Program-made: the position numbers and the translations under genes | Shown here: in pieces, positions 1 through 6,314 of the stretch | How positions within the stretch are numbered: position 1 is the stretch's first letter | Layout of the letters: each line of letters starts with the position of its first letter | Notes under the pieces: generated by a model | Database searches by the model: none | Told to the model about the DNA's origin: nothing | The model's input: the letters and a program-made list of their open reading frames with translations, nothing else | NCBI GenBank assembly: GCA_028293095.1 | Contig: JAQGPK010000163.1 | Span: 1 to 11,545, forward strand | DNA from: Chlamydiia bacterium | GTDB lineage: Bacteria; Chlamydiota; Chlamydiia; Chlamydiales; FEN-1388 | DNA: 11,545 bases | Direction: 5' to 3'

Positions 1-653
1 AGCCTGAGCTACAGTAGCATTGGTGTAAGGGCCTACCATACAAGTATTGCCCATCACAAAATAGCCCTTCTCTTCTGTCATTCTAAACAGTGTATTTAGA
101 CTTACAAGCGGTAAAATAGAGGTATCTAACCAAAAGGCACGCTTATACCCGAGTGCTTGAACTTCTTTAAAAAGGCAAACTTTAAACGCATAAGGAACAT
201 GTGCTAAAACGAGCGATCCCCCTTCAGTATCGGGCCATCCTCCTAAACGATAGATAATATGGCCTTTAAAATCGGACTCTTTAATATGCTGGACGAGTCT
301 TTCTAACCCTTGTTGATAGTATCTATTAAATGAGGAATAAATGATGACGCAGTTCTCCCGATCACTACTTTCAGAGTTCACAGGTATGATCTCATACTTT
401 GGGAGCTCTCCTGGAGTATTTCCTATAATTTTGAACGTTTTGGTGACATGTTCGTAATTATAATCATTCAAACGCTGAATATCGTCTCTATTACCACTCA
501 AGTATGCTTGAATATGCTGGTAGTCTTCGTTGTGGGATGATAGATATCCTTAATTTCGCTATACACTGCAGGCTGTGCATCTGCAGCTCTCAAAAAAGAG
601 CTCAGCAAGGCATAACAGAGAAGAAAGATCTTTAGATATAGACGTCTATTCAT
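1..653 (-). pseudogene. GT-A-like glycosyltransferase, frameshifted, 3' end outside window
   Basis: The gene starts at ATG 651-653, with AGGA four bases upstream and a signal peptide (MNRRLYLKIFLLCYALLSSF, then LRAADA). That frame stops at TGA 498-500. A second frame, one base off, is open from 549 to the window edge (about 183 codons) and clearly codes: it runs SSHNEDYQHIQAYLSGNRDD, later CVIIYSSFNRYY, HIIYRLGGWPDTEGGS, and GYKRAFWLDTSILPLVSLNT. It has no start of its own, because TAA 550-552 lies just upstream. Joining the frames in the 500-549 overlap gives one secreted protein. The body resembles nucleotide-sugar transferases with a GT-A fold: the alternating strand-helix pattern and WLDTS-x-L-P-L-x-S-L-x-x-L-F match the YLDAGTLVLNSPDNLF segment of the 5277-6218 product. 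The aspartate at 124-126 sits where a DxD would be, but the motif reads DTS. The break needs one missing base (or two extra) and could be real decay or a sequence error. It lies 19 bp downstream of the GT10 fusion gene and probably shares its operon. Confidence 0.72.
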
Positions 654-672
654 GCTGTCCTTTTAGATTTTT

Positions 673-2559
673 TTATCGATCAACGAATGTCGGCATCAAG
701 TCTATATGTGGAGATATATTTTCGATTTGATGGAATGCTGTAATGTCCATTTTTTTTCCCTGCCCGAACTTCTCTAAGAGCTCTTGAGGTGTAAACGAGT
801 GATTATGACGATTGCACCACGATAGGTTCACAACATTTAGTGGAATATTGATATTTTTAGATGTCTGAAAGCAGAGTCCTTTTCCATCCATTTTTATCCA
901 CTTTTGCCAGCTCAACTCAAGCGAGTTAGGATTGATGAACTCTTCATTCTGTAAAAATTGAGTAAGATCGTTTTTACGATAAACGGTCATATCGGTCGTG
1001 TTTGGATAGCCCCAATCCCCATCTCCTTGGAAAAATTGCCTACAAAACATATTCTTTTCAAGATCTACTCCCTTCGGCAAAGGCGTTGATTTATCAATCA
1101 TGTAGCAGTAGTTGATATTTTTCCCGAGACGCAAAAAAAATCCCCAAGCTTGTTGCTCTTCAAGCGCTTGCGTACAGACCTCTAGATCAACGTAATCCTT
1201 TACAATGAGATCATCGACCGCAAACAGCATATAGCTACTTGGCGAGTCTTTGGAATAGAGCGACGACAATACAAGCTCTTTAAAGTTATTATGAGGTTCA
1301 ATGGACTGCTTATGGAAGATAGTAGTAGGAAACCGATGTGCCACCTCAAGATAGGCTCTTTCATAGTCTTCATTAGTTGCGCGATAAATCACATGAGTTA
1401 CACCTACTCCTCGGAGGTACTTTTCTGTAGACTCTAAATAGGCATACAATTGTAGAGGGCGATCGAAAGAAAATGCAATAGTATCTACCCGTTTATCCAT
1501 TCCATATTTTTTTGATGAAGTCTCTTTGATGCTCATAAATATTTTAATGAACATTTCTATGGAAAAAAGTTTTGCCTGCTCGCTTTCTAAGAACTTCTGA
1601 ATATTCTTGATATATTCTTGGTATTGCACCTCTGGCATAGTAACTAGGAACTCATAAAGAGAAGCATCATTTTCAAACTGCTCTCGAGCAATAAAACACT
1701 CTTGCGGTACATATTTTGAGATGTTGGATGCACCTAAATATACTGGAACACACCCTGCTTGAAAACAGTCGAAGAGCTTCTCGGTAACATACCCTGGAAT
1801 CTCTTTAATATTCTCATACGCAAAACAAAACCTGTATTGCTTTAGACAGTCTACCTTTCTCTCAATTACACCTTTATAGACTTTGCATGAACTTGGCCAC
1901 CACCTGCCATATAAATCAAAATCCTCACTATGATGATTTTCAAAAAAATCAATCACCTTGCGCCTTTCACTATATAACTCGCTCACATGGGAAGAGCTTT
2001 TATTACAGCTAATGACTGTAGCAAGCTTTTTCTTCTCAAAAGGCAACGAATCACAAACCATAGAATTGAGAACTGGATAATAGAACTTGAAATATTTTTG
2101 ATTATCTATAAGAGCGTCATTCCAAGTATAAACTTTAGAAAATATCTCATGATTCTTAGGATTATAATTCTCAGACAATACTGAAGGGGGTTCCCACAAA
2201 AATAGAATCAATTTTTCTTTGGGGTATTGAGAAAGTTCTGCAACACCACTGCCCGGAATTTCAAACACTACCAAATACTCAAAATCTTGCAAGCCTTGAA
2301 GAGTACTCGTTTGTTGGATGTTATAATTTTGCTTTGACGCCTCTTCACGTAGCCGGTACATCGGCTCCAAACAATTATCCCTATTAAAAGCAGTATTTTG
2401 AATAGCAAACATATCAGAGACGCATTGCTCTGCATATATATAGATTTTTTTCTTGGTAGCTTGTGGAGGAGACTCACCGGCTGTCAAACATTGAAAGAGA
2501 GGAGCCATAACAAAGATAACAAAAGTAAAATAACGCCATCTGATACTCTTCACACTCAC
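673..2559 (-). CDS. Two-domain glycosyltransferase: GT10 alpha-1,3-fucosyltransferase-like plus C-terminal GT-A-like domain
   Basis: I place the start at GTG 2557-2559 because GGAGG sits five bases upstream; the longer TTG start at 2577 has no ribosome binding site and would overlap the previous gene. This gives 628 residues. Residues 1-27 are a signal peptide or anchor (MSVKSIRWRY, then a hydrophobic run ending LTA). Residues about 40-330 are a GT10 fucosyltransferase domain: YRFCFAYEN near 243-251 and EIPGYVTEKLFDCFQAGCVP near 253-272 are the family's GDP-fucose-binding signature. GT10 enzymes move fucose from GDP-fucose to GlcNAc or glucose in an alpha-1,3/1,4 link. After about residue 357 a second domain begins with DTIAFSFDRPLQLYAYLES, has THVIYRA and a VDD motif near 448-450, and looks like a GT-A transferase of unknown specificity. 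The GT10 call is firm; the second domain rests on fold-like pattern only. The gene lies 11 bp after the GT2 gene stop and 19 bp before the frameshifted gene. Confidence 0.88.
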   Translation of the reverse strand: MSVKSIRWRYFTFVIFVMAPLFQCLTAGESPPQATKKKIYIYAEQCVSDMFAIQNTAFNRDNCLEPMYRLREEASKQNYNIQQTSTLQGLQDFEYLVVFEIPGSGVAELSQYPKEKLILFLWEPPSVLSENYNPKNHEIFSKVYTWNDALIDNQKYFKFYYPVLNSMVCDSLPFEKKKLATVISCNKSSSHVSELYSERRKVIDFFENHHSEDFDLYGRWWPSSCKVYKGVIERKVDCLKQYRFCFAYENIKEIPGYVTEKLFDCFQAGCVPVYLGASNISKYVPQECFIAREQFENDASLYEFLVTMPEVQYQEYIKNIQKFLESEQAKLFSIEMFIKIFMSIKETSSKKYGMDKRVDTIAFSFDRPLQLYAYLESTEKYLRGVGVTHVIYRATNEDYERAYLEVAHRFPTTIFHKQSIEPHNNFKELVLSSLYSKDSPSSYMLFAVDDLIVKDYVDLEVCTQALEEQQAWGFFLRLGKNINYCYMIDKSTPLPKGVDLEKNMFCRQFFQGDGDWGYPNTTDMTVYRKNDLTQFLQNEEFINPNSLELSWQKWIKMDGKGLCFQTSKNINIPLNVVNLSWCNRHNHSFTPQELLEKFGQGKKMDITAFHQIENISPHIDLMPTFVDR

Positions 2560-2564
2560 CTCTC

Positions 2565-2569
2565 CCTCC
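2565..2569 (-). promoter_or_regulatory. Ribosome binding site GGAGG for the GT10 fusion gene
   Basis: GGAGG lies five bases before GTG 2557-2559, inside a purine-rich GGAGGGAGAG stretch that also touches the stop codon of the upstream GT2 gene (TAG 2571-2573). It decides the GTG start over TTG 2577. Another in-frame GTG at 2551-2553 is a less likely alternative at 11 bases. Confidence 0.7.
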
Positions 2570-2570
2570 A

Positions 2571-3452
2571 CTACCAAAGCTTATCAAGTGGAAGATATCT
2601 ATTTTTATCTCGTATACCAAGTCCAAGCTGTGATTGATAGCTCGGGTTAGTAACGTGATCATTCTGCTGAGTCGCTACATTATACACATACAGTACATCA
2701 GGAATAAATCGACTATGTGTCCCTGCCATTTCTATAATAGGAAACATCACCGCCAAATCGCCCGCCATAGGATAAAATTCACCGTTATAAAATAAGTCTT
2801 CTTTTTTTATCTGATGGAACAGTTCTGCATAAAAAGTTCTGAGGTGCGTTGTGTACCATTGTTCATCTCTAAAGCCATTTTTCTTAATAATATCATCAGA
2901 GATTTTCGCAGCCCAACCATGGGTATTATTCGGATAAAAGATAAACTGTCCATAGGTTACCCAGACATTTGGATCAGCATAGATTTTGTTGAGATACGCA
3001 AGTACCTCTTTCTCCGCAAGCCAATCATCCCCATCAACTGTAATGATAATTTCCTGAGGATCACATGTTGAGATTGCATTGTAGAGATTAGCCAAGGCAC
3101 CTGCTCTTTTCTCATTTTGAATGAGCTTCACTTGAGGCTTTGGTTTTTTCTCTTTGAGGTATTCTTTAACGAGAGCTCCTGTCCCATCTGGAGAGGCATC
3201 ATCAATAAAAATTACGCGAAAATTGGTATAATTTTGAGAAAGCACTGAGTCCAGATTCTGTTTATACCAGTTCTTGTTATTGTAGGAAGGAATCACAACA
3301 ACAAATGACTTTTCTGTAGGATGATTGGCACCAAGCGGCGTATTTTTTGTTGAACCAACACCATACCACGTAAGAAGAAATACCCCTATCAGACCCACTA
3401 CACCTAAAAGAAGTAGCAGCCTATTTGACTTTGCTTGTTTCATACTCATCAT
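2571..3452 (-). CDS. Membrane-anchored GT2 family glycosyltransferase
   Basis: This 293-residue protein has a basic N-terminus (MMSMKQAKSNR) and one hydrophobic segment at about residues 11-34, then a GT2 (GT-A) domain. The domain opens with FVVVIPSYNN (50-59), has the nucleotide-binding FIDDASPDGTG (82-92), and the metal-binding DGDD at 140-143 in IIITVDGDDWLAEKEVL. MAGDL near 229-233 sits where the acceptor-side motif is expected. GT2 enzymes transfer a sugar from a nucleotide donor with inversion; donor and acceptor cannot be read here. The positive charge before the hydrophobic segment predicts the catalytic domain outside the cytoplasm. Three in-frame ATGs (3452, 3449, 3443) are possible starts; none has a strong ribosome binding site. 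It is the first gene of the minus-strand set ending at the left edge and is divergent from 3583-4398 across 130 bp. A weak promoter-like pair (ATGACA 3489-3494, TAATTT 3465-3470, 18 bp apart) lies upstream. Confidence 0.9.
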   Translation of the reverse strand: MMSMKQAKSNRLLLLLGVVGLIGVFLLTWYGVGSTKNTPLGANHPTEKSFVVVIPSYNNKNWYKQNLDSVLSQNYTNFRVIFIDDASPDGTGALVKEYLKEKKPKPQVKLIQNEKRAGALANLYNAISTCDPQEIIITVDGDDWLAEKEVLAYLNKIYADPNVWVTYGQFIFYPNNTHGWAAKISDDIIKKNGFRDEQWYTTHLRTFYAELFHQIKKEDLFYNGEFYPMAGDLAVMFPIIEMAGTHSRFIPDVLYVYNVATQQNDHVTNPSYQSQLGLGIRDKNRYLPLDKLW

Positions 3453-3582
3453 AATATAAAATGTAAATTAGGGCATTTATGCAGGATATGTCATAAAAAT
3501 TTCAAGAGTTCTTGTTGAGGCTTGCTTTGTTTTTCCCCTTTTATTATTTTGGTAACCATTTTGTACAAGTATGTGGTAATTT

Positions 3583-4398
3583 ATGACCCGCGCGCTCTGG
3601 ATTTTTTTAGTCTCTTTAGCTTTGATCATCACCTCCTTCGTTTTGATTTCCCATTTTTCTCAGAAAGGGCCAAAACCCAGAATTTCTATCATCACCTCCG
3701 TTTGGAATGGAGATGACTTCATTAAAGGATTTTTAGAAGACATCACAAAACAAACAATATTCTCTGAGTGCGAACTCATCATGGTCAATGCCAATTCTCC
3801 AGGGACTGAAGAACCTATTATCAAAGAATACATGAAACGATACCCTAACATTGTCTACGTCAAACTCGACAAAGATCCTGGGTTATATAGCGTATGGAAC
3901 TATGCTATCAAGATGGCACGCTCTGATATCATCTCTAATGCTAATCTCGATGACTGCAGTTGCTACGATGCATTAGAAGTTCATGCAAAAGCATTAGAAA
4001 CAGATCCGTCTGTAGATCTTGTCTACGCTGGCTACTACATCACAGAACACCCTCATGAAACCTTTGCTAATAACCACTACCGCTGGTATGTGGACCCTCT
4101 TGAATTTTCACTAAAAAATCTTATCACTTGTGCTCCTGGACCAAGACCCGTTTGGCGTAAGTCTCTACACAAACATTATGGATATTTTGATGAAACATTT
4201 GTATCTGCTGGAGACCATGAAATGTGGCTAAGAGCTGCGACTAAAGGCTCTAGATTTAAAAAGCTACCAGGACTCTACACTCTCTACTACATGAATCCAA
4301 AAGGGCTCTCTACAGATAAAGATGAGCGTAAAGAACAGCAGCGTGTTTTAGAAAATGAACGACTTAAAAAGAGTTATGGATACCTCTGGGGCTTTTAA
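3583..4398 (+). CDS. Small membrane-anchored GT2 family glycosyltransferase
   Basis: This is a 271-residue protein with a hydrophobic anchor at about residues 4-24 (ALWIFLVSLALIITSFVLIS) and a short GT2 domain. RISIITSVWNGDDFIKGFLE (33-52) is the first beta strand and helix, ELIMVNANSPG (64-74) the second, and NLDD at 121-124 takes the DxD position. SAGDHEMWLRA (208-218) matches the conserved ED-type motif that supplies the catalytic base in GT2 enzymes. The pattern LYSVWNYAIKMARSDIISNA (101-120) is typical of bacterial surface-glycan GT2 proteins. It is a single plus-strand gene, divergent from the 2571-3452 gene and convergent with the methyltransferase gene (54 bp apart). The ribosome binding site is poor (TGTGGT before ATG). 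Unlike the other proteins here, positive charges are more frequent just after the hydrophobic segment (QKGPKPR) than before it, so a cytoplasmic catalytic domain is possible. Sugar specificity is unknown. Confidence 0.9.
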   Translation: MTRALWIFLVSLALIITSFVLISHFSQKGPKPRISIITSVWNGDDFIKGFLEDITKQTIFSECELIMVNANSPGTEEPIIKEYMKRYPNIVYVKLDKDPGLYSVWNYAIKMARSDIISNANLDDCSCYDALEVHAKALETDPSVDLVYAGYYITEHPHETFANNHYRWYVDPLEFSLKNLITCAPGPRPVWRKSLHKHYGYFDETFVSAGDHEMWLRAATKGSRFKKLPGLYTLYYMNPKGLSTDKDERKEQQRVLENERLKKSYGYLWGF

Positions 4399-4452
4399 GA
4401 ATCCATCTTACTAGTACTTATACCAGCTCTCTCTACTTTTTTCTATTCTTTG

Positions 4453-5214
4453 CTATTTCTGGATAGCGTGCACCACAGAAACTGGCTCGCTTAGCTGTTC
4501 TCTCTTCTTTCTGTATATTTCATCTGTGCATCCAAGATGAGCTATTTTTTCATATCCAAGAGGTTCGAGCAATTCACGGAAAGCTGCGCTTCCATAATTA
4601 TTTTCAACGTCGATAACATCTATATCTAGCTTACTAAAATCAATTGATTGCAAAATCTCAAGCTCTCCTCCTTCGGTATCAAGGCTTAAATAATCAACAT
4701 GTTGTATGCCATGCTCAAGAAGAAGTTGATTAAGGTTAAAGCAAGGTACGTTAATAATTTCGGAAGAACCACCACTTTGTTCAATTTCACGTGCTATCCT
4801 CTGAAGGTGCCGCGGATCATAGTTTTCTACAATCCCGCTTAACATTTCAGGCGCACCTTTTACTTGTAAGAAGGGAACAGTTTTGTATTTATCACAAATA
4901 CAGCCTTGTATACAGATAGCTTTTCTTCTGCTCTTTAGAAGTTCAAATACTTGTGGAATCGGTTCCACACATATTCCTGTCCATCCTAAACTTTGCTCAA
5001 AAAAATAGGTATTGCTGAGGGTGATACCATCATGTGCTCCGATATCAACAAAAACTCCATGCTCTTTATTTTTAAATACATGCTCATTCAGATACTTGTC
5101 TTGCTCATACTGACTGTAATATGCGAACTCCTTTTCCGGAACTGCATATGCTGTACTACATAGATGCAAGCTTATCAGCGCCATTGTGAAAAAATTTCTC
5201 TTTATGTTCCGCAT
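4453..5214 (-). CDS. FkbM-type SAM-dependent methyltransferase with signal peptide
   Basis: This 253-residue protein belongs to the FkbM (Methyltransf_21) family, whose members O-methylate sugars and polyketide-like hydroxyls using S-adenosylmethionine. The SAM-binding motif I is GVFVDIGAHDG (53-63), followed by WTGICVEPIP (78-87), where the acidic residue contacts the SAM ribose. The family signature LSLDTEGGELEIL is at 176-188. The N-terminus is a signal peptide (MRNIKRNFFT, hydrophobic stretch, then STAYA before VPEKE). A cysteine at 19 precedes the cleavage region but the surrounding LHLC is a poor lipobox. The start ATG 5212-5214 has AAGGTGA (5221-5227) six bases upstream. It follows the 5277-6218 glycosyltransferase gene by 62 bp on the same strand, so the two are probably co-transcribed, and the likely job is capping a glycan with a methyl group. 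A secreted SAM-dependent enzyme is odd because SAM is cytoplasmic. Confidence 0.92.
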   Translation of the reverse strand: MRNIKRNFFTMALISLHLCSTAYAVPEKEFAYYSQYEQDKYLNEHVFKNKEHGVFVDIGAHDGITLSNTYFFEQSLGWTGICVEPIPQVFELLKSRRKAICIQGCICDKYKTVPFLQVKGAPEMLSGIVENYDPRHLQRIAREIEQSGGSSEIINVPCFNLNQLLLEHGIQHVDYLSLDTEGGELEILQSIDFSKLDIDVIDVENNYGSAAFRELLEPLGYEKIAHLGCTDEIYRKKREQLSEPVSVVHAIQK

Positions 5215-5220
5215 ACTAGT

Positions 5221-5227
5221 TCACCTT
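5221..5227 (-). promoter_or_regulatory. Ribosome binding site AAGGTGA for the FkbM methyltransferase
   Basis: AAGGTGA is a near-perfect complement of the 16S rRNA tail and sits six bases before ATG 5212-5214, confirming that the signal-peptide-bearing start is used. Confidence 0.75.
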
Positions 5228-5276
5228 TTTTGTTAGCGAAATATATCTCATACACTCTATTTTTTGTTAAAAGAGT

Positions 5277-6218
5277 TTATTTTCTCCATTGGATAAAAGT
5301 AGTTTTATCACCGCCAAAATTGCAATCATCTCGAGAGCGATAAATGCATGTTTGATCGTTTAAATACTCTCGATGCCAATGAATATGAAAAGGGACGTTA
5401 TTACCATCGACTTGTAATTCTGTCCACCCTTGAGAGTTTAACCTAAATTTCCCCACGTGTGCAAAAATACTAAATAAAGTCTGATCATGTCTACCTGCAC
5501 CAAATCCCATTTTTGATGATCCATCATCTTCAAAAAGGGTTAAATCAGGAGCAAGTTCATACATCGGAAAAACATAATTTTGGTAAAAGACTCGTGATAT
5601 ACCTTGAAACCCGGCATCAATCATGAATGTATCAGGTCTCAAAAGTGCTTCTTGTTGATCTTGTGGAAGTTTTAAAATGATCTTTTCAATCACCGGTTTT
5701 GTAATTCTTCCTTCAATAGAGTGGGGAGGAATTTCCATGAGATAATACCCATTTTGCTTAATGTGTTTGAAGAGGTTATCGGGAGAGTTAAGTACTAATG
5801 TTCCAGCATCGAGATAGAGAATATAAGGAAACATATCAAGTGCTTGCTTGATCACTACAGGCTTCCAGGCAAACCAGCCACGTACAGACCTTCCTTCAGG
5901 ACTTGTTTGAAAATAGGTAAAAAGATCAGGATGTACTTTTTCAATAGCGTAGACTTTTGCTTTTTCGATCTTTTCAAGTTGCATTTTTTGCTCAGCAGTG
6001 AATCCGAGATCGAAGATAGCAATTTCATCTAAATGTTCAAAATCATGTTTATGAATGCTTCCGATAAGACTCATTAAAGCAGTAAAATGGCGCTCATCAG
6101 CAACCGTACAGTAGTAATGAAAAGTTTTTTCACTTTCTATATCTGCTCCAGAATAGACCTGCAGCGAAGTATACAGGATAAAGATGAGAAGCGCTAAAAA
6201 AATAGAGTGTTTCTTCAT
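5277..6218 (-). CDS. Secreted GT-A-fold glycosyltransferase (DUF1647/GT8-like)
   Basis: I choose ATG 6216-6218 because GAGGAG (6223-6228) is four bases upstream and the resulting N-terminus (MKKHSIFLALLIFILYTSLQ) is a clean signal peptide or anchor; a start at 6260 would add 14 residues before it. The 313-residue product has the pattern of GT-A transferases related to DUF1647 and GT8: FHYYCTVADERHFTALMSLI near 33-52, RGWFAWKPVVIKQAL near 113-127, then ILYLDAGTLVL around 133-143, with DAG in the metal-binding DxD position. FMIDAGFQG (about 198-206), GRHDQTLFSIF (242-252) and FHIHWHR (277-283) are further conserved-looking sites; histidines of this kind often complete metal binding in GT-A enzymes. 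Donor and acceptor are unknown. It heads a likely two-gene unit with the FkbM methyltransferase and is divergent from the three-domain transferase gene (96 bp between starts). Family naming is from motif memory and is less certain than the transferase role. Confidence 0.85.
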   Translation of the reverse strand: MKKHSIFLALLIFILYTSLQVYSGADIESEKTFHYYCTVADERHFTALMSLIGSIHKHDFEHLDEIAIFDLGFTAEQKMQLEKIEKAKVYAIEKVHPDLFTYFQTSPEGRSVRGWFAWKPVVIKQALDMFPYILYLDAGTLVLNSPDNLFKHIKQNGYYLMEIPPHSIEGRITKPVIEKIILKLPQDQQEALLRPDTFMIDAGFQGISRVFYQNYVFPMYELAPDLTLFEDDGSSKMGFGAGRHDQTLFSIFAHVGKFRLNSQGWTELQVDGNNVPFHIHWHREYLNDQTCIYRSRDDCNFGGDKTTFIQWRK

Positions 6219-6222
6219 GACG

Positions 6223-6228
6223 CTCCTC
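6223..6228 (-). promoter_or_regulatory. Ribosome binding site GAGGAG for the 5277-6218 gene
   Basis: GAGGAG lies four bases before ATG 6216-6218 and sets this start in preference to an in-frame ATG at 6260, which has no such site. Confidence 0.75.
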
Positions 6229-6240
6229 GCAAATGAAAAA

Positions 6241-6270
6241 TTGATTGTATAAAATCTCATTTTTTAACAT
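6241..6270 (+). promoter_or_regulatory. Candidate sigma-70 promoter for the three-domain transferase gene
   Basis: TTGATT (6241-6246) and TAACAT (6265-6270) are 18 bp apart. Transcription would begin near 6277, which leaves a leader of about 38 bases before ATG 6315 and excludes the GTG at 6273. A TATACA hexamer on the opposite strand (6246-6251) could be the -10 of the divergent gene. Assigned by eye. Confidence 0.35.
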
Positions 6271-6302
6271 AAGTGACCAGTAGAAATACAGAAACCATCC
6301 AG

Positions 6303-6306
6303 AAGG
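6303..6306 (+). promoter_or_regulatory. Ribosome binding site AAGG for the three-domain transferase
   Basis: AAGG is eight bases before ATG 6315 and supports that start, which directly precedes the KK-plus-hydrophobic signal segment. It is a modest site. Confidence 0.5.
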
Positions 6307-6314
6307 TCAAAAAA

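Noticed and set aside
498..552. Programmed ribosomal frameshift
   Set aside because: There is no X-XXY-YYZ slippery heptamer, homopolymer run or nearby stem-loop in the overlap of the two frames.
4399..4452. Terminator between the convergent genes
   Set aside because: Only a short ACTAGT palindrome and T-rich runs are present; no stem of useful length precedes the T run. The 8859-8886 gap is likewise without a hairpin.
6273..6314. GTG 6273 as start of the three-domain transferase
   Set aside because: It adds a polar leader before the signal segment, has no ribosome binding site, and would lie ahead of the transcription start predicted from 6241-6270.
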